A stretch of 64,000 bases of DNA, from contig MU401462.1 of NCBI GenBank assembly GCA_022579005.1, positions 186,001 through 250,000 of the forward strand, given 5' to 3'. The notes under the pieces are model-generated. The model was not told the origin of the DNA. It worked only from the letters and a program-made list of their open reading frames with translations, and made no database searches. The position numbers were made by a program, and so were the translations under genes. Origin of the DNA: Poronia punctata (taxonomy: Eukaryota; Ascomycota; Sordariomycetes; Xylariales; Xylariaceae). Below are positions 34,403 through 47,033 of this stretch, in pieces; position 1 is the stretch's first letter; every line of letters begins with the position of its first letter.

Positions 34403-37400
34403 ATGGCCTCCGAGTCTAATTTCGGGGCAGGTGAGTTGCATCTTGACAGCCAAGTCCTTTTAGATAGGTTCGATGGGCTTACTCCGCGACATTTTGCATC
34501 TGGATGAAAAGGGAAGACTAAGTCAGCTAACCCACGTCTATGTTGTAGGGGCGCCGAGTCTTAACCTGACCCCCGAGGAAAAGCGAGTGTATGGGCTTCT
34601 TTTCCGGCAGGCCGACACGGGGGGTGTCAACATTGTAACGGGTGAGGTGGCTGTGCAATTCTTCGAAAAGACGCGGTTGGACTCGCGCATTCTTGGGGAG
34701 GTCAGTTCTATCCGGTTCCCTCCCGCCTACCTCCACATTACGATACCTTACGGGCTCGTATGATTGTTATCGAGTGCTAATATGCTTCATCGGTATAGAT
34801 ATGGCAAATAGCGGACCGAGAGAACCGCGGGTTCCTAGAAGCTTCTGACTTCGGCATCGCTCTTCGACTAATAGGCCACGCCCAGGCCGGGCGGGAACCG
34901 ACTCCAGAGCTTGCACTCCAACAGGGACCTCTCCCAAAGTTCGACGGCATTCATATCGGACCTGCGCCATCTGCGCCCGCTCCCGGTCCTGTACCGGCAC
35001 CCCTACAGCAACAGGGCTCGGGCCCTGGTCCTATCCGAATACCGCCTCTAACTCCCGAAAAGGTTGCGCAATATGCCGCCATCTTCGAGAACCAGCATTT
35101 ACAGAACGGGCTACTACCCGGCGGCCCGGCCAAGACTATTTTCGAGAAATCTCAACTTCCCAACGAAATCCTCGGCCGGATTTGGCAGCTTGCTGATACT
35201 GAGCAGAGGGGTGGTCTGGTCTTGACCGAGTTTGTCATAGCGATGCATCTCCTGACCTCGATGAAGACGGGAGCGCTGCGAGCGCTGCCAACTGTACTCC
35301 CCGATGCTTTATTCGCAGCTGCCACCCGACGAGCACCCTCCACTGCGAGGCAGAGCCCGGCCGTGACCGGACCGCCAGTATCTACTATACCGCGACAGCT
35401 TAGTGGGCCAGCGCAATTACGGACAACGAGTCCCTTGGGACGGCCGCCACTTAGCCCGCAAGGGATGGGACTTCCTCTGCAAACAACGGGTAGTGACTGG
35501 TTAATCACGCCAGCCGACAAGTTAAAATACGATCAACTATATGCTGATCTGGATAAGACAAACAAGGGCTTTATCACTGGAGAGGAAGCTGTTCCTTTCT
35601 TGAGTCAATCAAAACTGTCTGAGGATGTATTGGCTCAAATATGGGATCTCTCAGATATTAATTCAGAGGGACGCCTGACCAAAGACAGTTTCGCTGTGGC
35701 CATGTATCTCATCCGTCAACAGCGGACGAAGAGCGGACCACTTCCCATGTCGCTCCCGCCAAATCTTGTTCCCCCGTCCTTCCGGAATCGTATAGGCCCG
35801 TCACCTTTCGACGGACCTGCGTCGGCGCCAGTGTCGACAGCTCCTCAAGCAGCACCACAAGTCAAATCTGCCCTTGATGACCTTTTCGGTCTCGATTCTC
35901 CGAGCCCTGCTCCTGCATCGGGCTCGATGTCCCCTCAAGCGACTGGACCAGCGGGCAGGGTTGCCGGTTCTGATGGTTTCGGCGTCGTAAAGTCGGCGTC
36001 GCCGGTGCAGTCGTCGCCCACTGGCAATACCTTTAAACCATTCATACCATCGTCGTCCTTTGGAAGGGCGTTGACGGCCCAGGATACGGGGGGCTCGGGT
36101 ACGTCGTCTCAAGCAGCTAGGGGGCTTCAGCCATCAAACATGGAGGACCTTCTTGGTGACAACGATCCGGAGATCAGCAAAAAGCTTACGAATGAGACGG
36201 CCGAATTGGCCAACTTGTCGAACCAAATCGGTTCCCTGACCAAGCAAGTGCAGCAAGTGCAAGGGCAAAGGCCCACGACACAGAACCAAATAAACCAAGC
36301 AAGTGAGCAGAAGAAGAATTTCGAGCAACGGCTCTCTCAGCTGCGCACACTGTATGAGAAAGAATTCAAAGACGTGCGAACTTTGGAGGAACAGCTCAAG
36401 GCTGTTCGTGAAGAAATAAGAAAGCTCTCGAGCGAGTCGGCTTCCGTCGAGGGAAGTTACAAAGACTTGGTTGAGCAACATCAACAGTTATCACAAGCGC
36501 TCCAGGCTGATCAGCAAGAAAATGCTGCCCTAAAACAGCGTATCAGCGCAGTGAACTCGGAGATTGCACAACTCAAGCCCCAGATTGAGAAGCTCAAGTC
36601 CGAGGCCCGCCAGCAAAAAGGGCTTGTGGCAATTAACAAGAAGCAACTAACCACCGTCGAGGGTGAACGAGACAAGTTGCAAACGGAAGCCGAAGACCTG
36701 GCTAAAAGTAATGAGGAGCTGTCCCGTCAAGCCAGTACTAGTTCCCCTGTAGCAGCCCCCGCTCAGGTGGCAAGCCCGGCCCCGTCGGCCACAAGTGCTA
36801 ATAACCCTTTTTTCCGGCGAACCGGGAGTTCCGATATCATGGCCGCTTACGCTTCCCCGCCTACCAAGTCATACAACGAAAAGTCCTTTGACGACATCTT
36901 TGGAGGATTTCTTCCCAGCGTGAGCTCAAGCACTCCACCGCCGCCACCCACAACCTTCAAGAAGCACAACACGGGGAACTCGTCTGCTAGCGTTGGGTCT
37001 TTTGCCACACCTGTCGGATCATCTCCTACTGCTAGTCGACAGGGTACATCTAATGCCGAGCCCGCCCTCATTTCCGATTCTCGGCAGCTCAGCTCGGCAT
37101 TCCTACCCTTTGGGGACATGACGGAGGCATCGGTACCGCCGCGCCCGGCAACATCGCCATTTCCGCATGCTCTCGAGCCTGCTCCTACCGGTCAGAGTGC
37201 GGCCTCTGCTTCGGACGCTAATCAGAGCCTGTCTTCTGTCCATAATGAGTCTAAAGAAGTAGCTTCCAGCACAGCCTCTCTTCCCGATGCCTTCTCTGAC
37301 GCGACGCCAACACCAAATGCTACTGTCACTACCTTCAAGAACAACAGGGATAGCGATCCATTCTCGGGAATGAAAGACGTCGGCAACGCCAAGATGGACT

Positions 37401-38523
37401 TCGAATCCGCATTCGCCGGGTTTTCTAGCTCTTCCAACAAGTCGCACGAGAAGTTGCCCAAGGAATCTTCGAACGCGTTCTCCAGCTTCAACACTGAATT
37501 CCCCCCTATCTCTGAAATCGAGCGGGATGACGAATCGGACTCGGCCAGTGAAGGCAACCGGTTTGATGACGACTTCACTCCTGCTTCGCCTCCACCACGT
37601 AGTAAAGCGGCTGATGAGGGCGACGCCCCCTCGGTCCCCAACGCCCCATCCTCACCCAGCACAACAAAAGCCGTCGCCGTTTCACCGGACGCTTCGACTG
37701 CAGAAAGCACAGGCAGCAAGAGCCACACACCTCAGCCTTCCAAGTAAGATATTGCTTACCTTTCCTCCGTCTTTCTTTCGTTACTCTGCTCCACTCGGTA
37801 GAATGGTTTACTAACTGCACTACTAGCCTCAGTGGTCTGTCCGCCTTCCCTGAACCGCCAAAGGTCTCGCCATCTTTACCTTCGCCGACGAAACCGGAAA
37901 GTCCTTTCGCTCCTACGTCCTCGACGACAGCCCACGCAGCCGCCCTGCCATCCAAGAGCGCGTTTGACGAGTTAGATGATGATTTCGAGGGGCTCGAGGA
38001 TGCTAAGGAGGGCTCTGCGGACGATGAGTTTGCCAATGTGTCGAGATCGAATCTCGATGATTTCAACCCGGTATTTGATAGCAGCCCGCCTCCCAGCCAG
38101 CCTAGGACAGAATCGACAACGAACGCGTTTGGTACTGAAAGCAGTTATGACTTTGGGAATGTGTCGACCTCCTCGGCTGGTCCATCTGCTCCTGTGACGG
38201 TGGCCAACACGTCAGCCACAGTCAGCTCTGCCAAGAACCCCACACCTCCAAAGGACGACGAGTGGGATGCTCTCTTCACAGACCTGAATCCGACAAATGA
38301 GGTGACCAACGAGAAGAGTACAGAGGGGCCTAGAAGCCCGGCACAGGGCATGAGTCCGGAGCGTCCAAGCTTTGCCGGTAGGGCACTCACAGAGGAAGGG
38401 AAACACGACGATCCGATGGTGAAGAATCTGACTGGGATGGGGTATTCGAGGGCTGATGCAGTGAGAGCATTGGAGAAATACGACTACAACTTAGAGAGGG
38501 TAGGGATGAAGTCTCTGGCATGA
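34403..38523 (+). CDS. ede1: EH-domain/UBA endocytic scaffold (EDE1/Eps15-like), 4 exons
   Basis: Early-arriving endocytic adaptor that nucleates clathrin-coated sites. Exons are 34403-34430, 34549-34700, 34799-37743 and 37827-38523, giving 1,273 residues. Three EH domains occupy about residues 12-90, 130-235 and 245-330; each keeps the NPF-pocket Trp (IWQIAD, IWQLAD, IWDLSD). A coiled coil covers about 440-620, rich in Gln and Glu. A low-complexity linker follows with one NPF (NPFFRR) and DPF-like motifs. A UBA domain ends the protein (MVKNLTGMGYSRADAVRALE, about 1,233-1,273). This is the full Ede1 arrangement. The first intron lies nine codons after the ATG. The third EH calcium loop ends in Ser instead of Glu (DINSEGRLTKDSF), so it may bind metal poorly. 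Confidence 0.95.
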
Positions 38524-39585
38524 TGATGTGGATTTTCGATACTAATGAGGGATTTCTAGGCTGCAAACTACCTTGCTAGCCAACCTTAGTCTGTTCTTTT
38601 TCATTCATAACGGGGGCTCCGCGACGTGGGTGAATATTCTCCAAGACGAAAAGAGGGTACAGGGTCAGGGCAGAGCATGCGATATGCTGAAGTAGGGTTC
38701 TATGCCTGCACCCACCGAATGATGGCGTTGTATTTGAAGGCACTTTGATAGCCTTCCCGGTTCTTAAGCGCCGTCGTATGCACGTCGGAAGAAGGATTAT
38801 CTTGAGAGGCTCCCTGTCTCCGCACCGTGTGGTAGAGGACGAGAAGAAGGTAGCGTGGCAGGTCCAAATAGTTTGTGGTTATGTGGAAAGCGGCATGGCA
38901 CAGGAGTAGGAGGAGTGGGAAACCCCGACAGTCTTTATACGACACATAATGTATATTTTCTTCTGTAACTACCATCGTCTGTGCGAATACCAAACTTTCT
39001 TTGTCGACTTATCTTTTTTCTTTTTCCAAATACGCCCTTTCTAGCCCCGCCCCTTTATCCAGGTTCGCAGGTCTCCCCTTCCCAAGCCAGAGGCACCAAG
39101 TTCTCCCGGATTTTGAAATAATACAGTGCTTTACAGAAATGGTATAAGTTAGTAAACCAAGCGATATTTTCAGAAACCTAGTTCAGATCGAATACCAGCT
39201 TCATGAGCTAGAATTTGCATACCGCTGCCTTCTAGTCTTACGCCTAGACCAAACGGTAATATATATTATTATGAGATATATATGTATTCATCGTAGTCAT
39301 GGTCAACCTAGGACATCCATATTGATTCATATCGCCGCTCTAACTTGGCGACGTCATTGGTGCGTTATATTCTCCAAGATCTGTATTTACCATGTATAAA
39401 AGCCAAAGAGGGGTATCGAAGGTGTGAGGCGGCACAGAACACTCCATAAAGCAAAGACCCAGACCAAAACCGCAGCAATATTCAACCAGAAAAAACCAAT
39501 TTAAAGTGAAGGAAAACAAAACGCCAAATCAAGTTCGTCAAATTATATAAAGAAAAGTAGGTGCAATAGAGACAGAGGCGGCTTT
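38524..39585. other. convergent intergenic region
   Basis: About 1.06 kb between the stops of EDE1 (+) and PHO89 (-). AT-rich 3' flanks; no gene or notable repeat was seen. Confidence 0.5.
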
Positions 39586-39916
39586 TTATAAAAGAAAATG
39601 AGGCGCGTTGATAAACAGGCCCATCAGGACACCACCGAGTGTCCCGGCAATGGGGATGGTGAGGATCCAACCGATCAAGAGGAGACTGATGCGGTGCCAG
39701 TTGACGGCCTTCATGGTGCCGTTGCACAGACCCACGCCGACGGTGGCGCCGGTTATGCACATGGATGTGGAGACCGGGAGCGAATATTGCGAGAAGACGA
39801 GGACGGTGATGGCGGCGCCGAGTTCCATCGAGGTGCCTCGGCTGGGAGAGTGGTAGGTTATTTTATTTCCCATGACTGTTTTTGAGGAGGATGTTGGTTA
39901 GTTTTTTTTTTTTTGT

Positions 39917-39966
<50 letters not shown>

Positions 39967-41585
39967 AAGTAAAATGTAGAGAGATACGTAAAAACGTACC
40001 TTTCATGATATTATAACCATAAGTCACGAGACCCAAAGAGATAGTCAAACTCAGAACGGCAAGCTGCCACGGAGGTACGACGGCCTTGGACTGGAGCGCG
40101 TCGCCCGTAGTCCAGGCCGAGTAGATGACGGCCCAGGGCCCGACGGAATTCCCGATGTCGTTGGCTCCGTGGGCGAAAGATGCGGTACAGGCCGTCAGGA
40201 CCTGCACGAATGAATACAGATGTTCCGTCTCGTTGGGATATTTCTCCGCGTGCGCGTACACGGCCTCCATGCGTTTCCCGTCCGGCGTGCCGTGCACCCC
40301 GTTCTGCGCCGCGTGGATGTCGTAGTAGAACCCGTACAGAAGTCCGGCTACCACCATGGCGGGCAACCGGACGAGCATCGCCTTGATGTTGTGGAGTTCG
40401 TAGAGCTCGCCCGTACCCATGGGATTGTCTCGGAGTGTGCGCATCGCCCAGCCGATAGGACCACGTCGTTTGCAGAGGTTGGCTCTGTGTCTGGCGTCAC
40501 CTTCGGCTAGGAGTTGTTGGTATGTCTTTTGTTGTGCTTCGGCTATCACCAAGTGTTTCTCGTCTGGAGATGAAGAAGAAGAAGAAACAGCAGCGCCACG
40601 GGAAGAGTCGCTGTCTTTGTCTTCGTTTTCCCCGTCTTCCTGGACAACGGCGTAATTCCGCACCTTGGCCTGCTCGACGCCCTCGGCATAAGGGCGACGG
40701 AGGAGGAGAGGTCCCTTGACGAACTCCCACCACTTAAGCGTGTGGTCCTTTTTGATCACGACGGTATGGACGTAAGGGAGGAAGAAGACGGCGGAGAGAA
40801 TGCCGACAGCGGCGCCAGACCCCAAGATGACGCCCGCGAGCCAATAAGACGGCTTCTTGGTCAGGCCGAGGCTCGGCGAGCCTTTATACACGATCGAGAG
40901 CGTCAGGATGGTCCCGACGATGAAGAAGAACACGGGCGAGGTCCACACGGCCCAAGGGACGGGATTCTTGCGCACGTGCACAGTCAACTTGATCATCATG
41001 AAAATAATGGCCGCGAACCCGGCAGAAATGGCCGGCGCAAGTCCCAATCCTGCGAAAATCGCTCCGAGACCTTTGCCGCCGTTCCATCCCCATTTCACGT
41101 GCTCGGCGCCGACGACGGCAACGCCGACTCCGGCGACGGCCGAGACGAGTGAGTAGGTGGACGAAACGTGTGTTGAGTTCTTGGTGCACCACATGACCCA
41201 GGACGAGGCGGCTACGAGGGCACATGTGAAGGCGAGCATCTGCACGCCGGCGTCGCCGCGGAAGGCCTCGACGGGGATGATGCCGTTCTTGATCGTGTCG
41301 GCCGTTCGGGCGCCCACGGTTACGGCTCCTAGGACCTCGAACACGAGACCGAAAAGCATGGCCTGACGGTACGATATAGATCGCGAGGAGACGCTGGTAG
41401 CCCAGGCGTTGGCAACGTCATCTGTTTCAGGGGTTAAGGTCGGTTAGTAAGATAGGACGGAGATCAAAGAGTCATCGTTTTGATGGGTTAGAAAACTTAC
41501 TGGCGCCATTGTTGAAGGCATCGAGAAGGGCAAATAAGGTGCCTATGGCAAAGATGTAGTTGTACTGGGGAAGAGCGGGCCACAT
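39586..41585 (-). CDS. pho89: Na+/phosphate symporter (PHO89/PHO-4 family), 3 exons
   Basis: Plasma-membrane high-affinity phosphate importer. Exons on the minus strand are 41585-41501, 41421-40000 and 39875-39586, giving 598 residues. The duplicated family signature is intact: FNNGANDVANAWATSV in the N-terminal repeat and SFAHGANDIGNSVGPW in the C-terminal repeat, plus CITGATVGVGL near the end. About ten to twelve membrane spans surround a long cytosolic loop (about residues 250-370) with a Ser-rich run and Lys/Arg clusters, a likely regulatory region. Intron 2 contains (AG)20 and a T13 run. A TATA element lies 131 bp upstream and four CACGTG sites further out, suggesting control by the phosphate-starvation bHLH factor (Pho4/NUC-1); that is inference. 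Confidence 0.95.
39902..39962. repeat. T13 run and (AG)20 microsatellite in PHO89 intron 2
   Basis: A T run at 39902-39914 and 20 AG units at 39923-39962 lie within the 124-nt intron. On the gene's strand it reads (CT)n, so part may serve as polypyrimidine tract. Confidence 0.85.
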
Positions 41586-41715
41586 ATTGTTTGATAAGAC
41601 ACAAGTCCCAGTGGTGTCGACAATGTTTGTTTTCCCTTGATACGTGATAACGGGACAAGTAAGAGAGCGGATGAGAAAGGGGGGAAGACAACAGGGAGGC
41701 CAAGAGCAGTAACAG

Positions 41716-41724
41716 TTTTATATA
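41716..41724 (-). promoter_or_regulatory. TATA box of PHO89
   Basis: TATATAAAA on the minus strand, 131 bp upstream of the PHO89 ATG. Confidence 0.6.
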
Positions 41725-42029
41725 CCCCCAAAACAGATCAACGAGTAACCGTACCAAGACGCCGTCGCAAAACTGTGAAGGACCATGATTCCTGCACGTC
41801 GCCTTGGCGCTGGGGCATACTTACAGGTCTACAGGCATACGCATATGCCTGACCAAAGCCTGAAAGACTAGCCTAGATTACAAGGCTGCCTGAATACATA
41901 CACTATCCGGAGCTGAACCCCTTTCTAGAACGAATGGCTGGACTGGGCGTATGATTTTCGCAACCCCGGCTGTCAACGATCTCCAATATACGGGGTGGTA
42001 TTCCGTCTCTCTGTTGGCTGTCTAGGTAG

Positions 42030-42035
42030 CACGTG
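42030..42035. promoter_or_regulatory. CACGTG site 1 upstream of PHO89
   Basis: Palindromic E-box, the core bound by Pho4/NUC-1, about 445 bp upstream of the PHO89 start; context GCACGTGCG. Confidence 0.45.
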
Positions 42036-42664
42036 CGCCCTGAACTTGACATGGCCACTAGCAGTACGGGCCATATCCAGACGGAGGTAATAAGTAGGAC
42101 TAGCATCCGGGGTGAGAATACGCCCACTAGTTACATCGGTTTACAGCGCCACTTGCTACTATCCAGTAAGGGATAAGCGTCAGTAAGAGAGAGACTGAGT
42201 TGAGGGTGGGTTTACGGACCTAGAAGCGAGTCAGGCCAAGCCAGCGTATCATAGAAATAAGATTCTAGAAGCTTTACCATCTGGAGTGTTTCTAGCCAAT
42301 CGATACATCACGTTCTTCGGCAGTGGTTTTTGATCGGAGGCTAAACGATTCTTGGCCAGGCCGAAGAAATCCTACAATTATTCGCTCTAGATAGCCACAA
42401 AGTCGTGAATCTTTTGGAGATTTGCGATTGCTGGTGAGGAACTATCTACAAATTAAGAGCAATAAATACCCGGAAAAGAACGCAAGATGGTAATACTAGA
42501 CAGACCAGACAGGTGGCCATATATCACCTCAAAGACACAAATATCTGGATTTGGTCCCTCTTCATGCTTTTTCGTTGATGTAGGTTAGGTAGATTGTGAG
42601 GTGAGTTTCGATTTAACCATCTGAGGCTCTGAAATAACTGACCTATAAGAGATGTAAGATTTCC

Positions 42665-42670
42665 CACGTG
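42665..42670. promoter_or_regulatory. CACGTG site 2 upstream of PHO89
   Basis: Context CCCACGTGGC, about 1.08 kb upstream of the PHO89 start. CACGTGG is close to the high-affinity Pho4 form. Confidence 0.4.
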
Positions 42671-42989
42671 GCCCCACAACCCCAGAAACTGTCCCACGAT
42701 TTCGGGCCGCCTAAACTAGCTTCATTTTCATCGTCTATCTCCGGGAAACGATGTCGAAATAGAGCAGTCTGATTGGCATATCTTCATCTGCTGTCATATG
42801 TGTGTGATTATTTTAGCGTACGCCTCGTATCAAACTAAACCAGCCGAGATTGTGATCCTTTTAAAACGGATTAACCCGCGTCTGTAGCAAATGGCCCTGG
42901 TTTTATCGTAGATAATATAAGGAGTGAATGCTCCTTCCTCGCATTAGCCCCCTCAACTTCGGGGTCGACGGTCCAGCTAAGTGGGAAAA

Positions 42990-42995
42990 CACGTG
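42990..42995. promoter_or_regulatory. CACGTG site 3 upstream of PHO89
   Basis: Context AACACGTGCT, about 1.4 kb upstream of the PHO89 start. Confidence 0.35.
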
Positions 42996-43149
42996 CTCGA
43001 CGGCGATGAGAATTTGACAGTAGGGATGCGTTTACCACCTTGTGTAGTGGTGACAACCTAGATTGGTTGCATGGGATTGGCATTTCCTTTTTCCGAGTCG
43101 TCAAGTTGTATTACCGCTCTAACGGGAGGGGCTCGTCTCTTCAGTTGCA

Positions 43150-43155
43150 CACGTG
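43150..43155. promoter_or_regulatory. CACGTG site 4 upstream of PHO89
   Basis: Context GCACACGTGTAA, about 1.57 kb upstream of the PHO89 start. Confidence 0.35.
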
Positions 43156-46100
43156 TAACAGGACTTGACGGCCCTCAGCTCCGAGTTGCTCCATGGTCAT
43201 CGATTAGGGTTCTAGAAATAAATGATGCGACACCTAGGTACTCACTTGATAAGCGATTGGTTCCTTGCGTGGAAAATAAATACCAGACACGGAGGATCAA
43301 ATTTAGCGGATCGGATCGTTCGTGTACATAATATAGCTTTTTACATGCCGGCTTTGATTGTTCTCTGTTCTTGGCATCAAATGCTTCTGCGTTTTGCACC
43401 TTGTCGAGACACTCCTTGGCACGTACGGCCTGTACGCGTATTGCGTACTCGTACGAGTAGGTGTGTCATAATTGCCAAGGTAAGACTTTTCTCGAAGGCC
43501 ATCAAATGCGCGTAGGGTCCAGGTCCTAGCAAAGGCGCTTGGCAAATAGTACTCTGGCAGTAATCAGCGGTTACGTAGCCATCAAAAAAGTAGGATCAAC
43601 ATAGTAGTTACGAAAGGCCCTGCTCAACCTCCAAGAATTCGTAATGCTGATCTATATAGTAAGCCATATTTAACGACAAAAAAGGCCTACATGTACATAG
43701 TTCTTAGGTACATGTTGTAGGTGGTCGGGCGTTTGCAGTATGGGAAGAGAAGTACTGTCAGCCGTGGCCGTGGATACCGTGGGAGGTTAAGTAAATACGA
43801 CTACCTATAGACAGCAGTGTTCGCCGCAGCCAGACTGTAATTTGGTAATCTTATTATATACGAGTGGTAGGATGAAGATGAGAATTGATAAGTTTGTATA
43901 TTTGCAAAGCCAATTCACAACACAACTTATAGGGAAAGAGAAATAAAATGTTGCGCAACCCGACTACAACGGTATTCGAACCCGCCACCCTAGCAGCAGG
44001 GAGCCGGCGGAGAGGCAGACAGGTCACAGGTGACAAGGTGGGCATGGCAATACGTGATAGGTTCATTAACAGAACCTCAAGAAACACGGAAGGCAGAAAA
44101 TGAAGAGAGACATCTTAAAGAGGGACATCTTAGACACCTCTAATCAAGCAAGGCGGATTGAAATTAATTTAAAAGAGGTAGAAGTGTAGGAAGCAAGACG
44201 GCAATATATCTAATCTTCTCTAGGTGATCATAAGATGTAAGAGTAGCCAAATAAAAAAAGATGCAAACCAAAAAAGGGCGGAAAAGGATCAAACTATCAG
44301 TGTCCGAAGTACTGACGTACATAGAATAAGAGGGCAAAAAAATACAAAAAAGAATCGTGTGGTAGCATTTTCCCGGCTTCTTCTCGCCGGCATCCCAACA
44401 TTCGACCGGAAAACCCATGGTGTCCCAAGATACCTGTTCAAACATGCCCGAACTTTTCGACACCTTATTCGAGGCACATGGGGAGTTTGTCCTGGCGACT
44501 ACTTTACCACTCGACCAACTTGGTCAGTGGGAACGTCTGTTGTAAGAACTGCCCATTGTTCAGGTATATGTGTTTGCTTTCTCAATAGGAAAGTGCCCTT
44601 ATTGTGATAAGAATGGGAAGGAAGGTGCGACTCCCGCTTCTCAATTTCAGCCCTGGTAGTAAAGCCCTAAGTAACACCCAAACTCACTTGACACGGGGAG
44701 ATATGAAGTTGGAAAGGCCCGTCTTCAGCTTCCTAGCTCTCATGCAAGGTGAAACCATCCCAAAGAAAATATAGCCTGCCCTTTGCCGCTCCTTCAGAGA
44801 ATGAATACTTCAAATGAACAACCACAGTACATATATCCAGCTTCGTCGTTCAGATATACCTAGCCTAAGCTTGGAGTATAATTACAACGTCACCATGCTT
44901 TATTTCACACGGATCTGGTAAATACCGTCAAGTGTTTTACTCCCTGGCCATTTTGCTTACATGACAATTACCCAACTGCAAAAACCAGAGACTCAAAGCA
45001 ACCTGATCGCCACACAAGCCAGATCTTGAAAACGAGACAGCAGCGATGTCGGGCAAGAGGCCGTCAACCAATAGTGATAGCTCGAAAACATAAGAACCAA
45101 AGTTCCCCGAGGGGGGCCCGAGCCCCACGCTGCCCCAGATCAGTATATATGATCATCTGACGATTCGAAACGTACGTGTACACGATGTAGTAGGTTCCTT
45201 TATCGTGCGTCTACTCCCTTATGCAGGTAATCGGCGTTCCGAGAGAAACGATAGTCCCATGCCTATGGCTTAAGTAGGTAATTTTAGGTAGGTAGTGGGC
45301 AATCTCATCGCCAAACCCATTCCTATGGTTCGTGTAATTACTAAGTTAAGTCACAGCTTCATCAGGGCCCAGGCAGCCTCAAGACATGTTCACTTTGACG
45401 TCCTTATACCAGACTAGCGCCGCACATCATTCAATATGGCCCTTGATACCTGATACGAGTGTATGGCGTCCCAGTTCCGTTGAAGATCTCGGAGCCAAGC
45501 GAAGTCCCAACCAGTTACGACTTAGCCGGCGTCGGCTCTCAAGTGGCGACGGCTTGATAGAAGATTTTAGACGGCGGTAAAAGCGGCGCATGGCACACGC
45601 AAGCGAAACCGCAAGATCTCGATATTGCATTACAAAACATGGACGTATTCACAACCGGCAGGTTAGACCACTTCCACCGCAGCAACCGGCATAAAAGGTT
45701 CCATCTACACTGCGACTCGACGTGGTGGCGCCGTGTTTTGTGTAGCCGCGGACGCGATTGGAGCTGAACTCAGCTAGCGGGGCGCGGATGGCAGGTTTGA
45801 CGATTGGCTAGGAGGTTTGGATATGTTCTAAATAGGAAAAAAGAGAGGAGAATATTTGCATAGTTAATACTCCGTGCATACACTCAAGAAGGAGAATGCC
45901 CAAGGTCGACTCGTAACACGTATACCTTTATGGCGATGGACCCGTGCTTGGCCCTTGGGGCCAGTATGGGTCCGCCAAAAGAAGGCACCATGGCCCATCT
46001 GAATGTCTCCGTTCCGACCCTCAGCTGCCTTGCTGCACCGGAGCTAACCCGTTCTGAACGATCAGGAGAGGAGAGTATAATGGAACTGGTGAGGTAATCC

Positions 46101-46279
46101 AGATACTGCCTTGTTCTACCGGACGGTATTCGGCAAGGAAGCCAGCTCAGGAAGATGATTGTCGCATCTAATCAGCCATTCCATCATGAGTGACGCTTGC
46201 GTGCCTCATGTAGACCTTTTGGTGTGTCGAGGTGCGGTGTTGCAGCGCAACAAGCTCGAACCAGAGACTTGATATTGTC

Positions 46280-46287
46280 TATAAAAG
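46280..46287 (+). promoter_or_regulatory. TATA box of unknown gene 46428-47033
   Basis: TATAAAAG, 141 bp upstream of the ATG. The strong TATA element supports the open frame being a transcribed gene. Confidence 0.55.
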
Positions 46288-46427
46288 AACCGTCTCCTCG
46301 TCACATCCAAGCTCATTATTCTATCATCTTCACCACGATTCACAACAATATCGAGACATCAAAAACATTCATCTGAAACCCACCTAGTTACTTAGCCCAA
46401 CCCAAACTTTCTACCATCTTCGCCAAA

Positions 46428-47033
46428 ATGCCCTCAAGTGCTCCTCAGAACACCGCCCAATTTACCCCAGTTGAGGGAGGCGCAAGTGTGAATCGCAGTG
46501 TCAACAACCCGGCGGATCACTTGTACCCCAAGAAAGTATCGGATGTCTATAAATCCGTCAACATCGGCCTGGGAGCCAAGGTGCACTTCTGGTCCCACAC
46601 AGACACTAGCCAGAACAAGTACCTCGAGGACGGCGAACACGCGGACCTGTCAGCCGAGGTTCCAGGCCTCACCTGCTTCAGCGTCGACCCGGACGACAGT
46701 AACCTCGTCGAATTCACCTTTGTCGATAAGAAGCCGACTTCTCAAGGCCCCCATCTCCTCACCATGAAGGTTTGGAGTGTCGGCGACGTCGATGTTCCGG
46801 CCAACGACCACAAATGGCACTTTGCTGGCAAGATCAGCGGATCAAGCGGGCTCATCCAGACAGCCATCTATGTCCGCGAACCCAGCGGTGCCTACGTCGG
46901 GAACGGGTCCGTCCTGTTCGAGTGGGACTCGGCCAACCAACGGGTCCTTATCCACCCCGGTGGCCAGATACCTCCGGGACTGACCATCACGCCCTACTCG
47001 GCACTCAAGTTCACCGCGACGTGGGGTGAATAA
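46428..47033 (+). CDS. intronless protein of unknown function, 201 aa
   Basis: I do not recognise this family. The frame is uninterrupted, GC-rich at third positions unlike its flanks, preceded by a good TATA box and a clean leader with AAA before the ATG, so it is very likely a real gene. The protein has no signal peptide, membrane span or obvious catalytic motif. It is rich in short alternating hydrophobic/polar stretches (AKVHFWSHTD, LVEFTFVDKK, HLLTMKVWSVGDVDV, QTAIYVREPSG, SVLFEWDSANQRVLIHP, ALKFTATWGE), which suggests an all-beta sandwich. A single Cys is present. It stands alone beside a 4.8-kb gene-poor region and could be lineage-restricted. A cytosolic lectin- or stress-type beta protein is only a guess. 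Confidence 0.8.
   Translation: MPSSAPQNTAQFTPVEGGASVNRSVNNPADHLYPKKVSDVYKSVNIGLGAKVHFWSHTDTSQNKYLEDGEHADLSAEVPGLTCFSVDPDDSNLVEFTFVDKKPTSQGPHLLTMKVWSVGDVDVPANDHKWHFAGKISGSSGLIQTAIYVREPSGAYVGNGSVLFEWDSANQRVLIHPGGQIPPGLTITPYSALKFTATWGE

Larger units (their letters stand above)
41586..46427. other. long gene-poor region upstream of PHO89
   Basis: About 4.8 kb, the longest gap here. The left end holds the PHO89 promoter and four CACGTG sites. A tRNA B-box-like stretch lies near 43970 (see rejected items). The right end holds the TATA box of the unknown gene. Open frames reach 127 codons without recognisable protein features, so a lineage-specific gene or non-coding RNA cannot be excluded. Confidence 0.45.

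Noticed and set aside
43960..44010. tRNA-like B box (GGTTCGAATAC on the minus strand) suggesting a tRNA or SINE
   Set aside because: The invariant C61 is replaced by A, the T-stem has only four pairs, and no A box or acceptor stem is found upstream. Not enough for a tRNA or SINE call.
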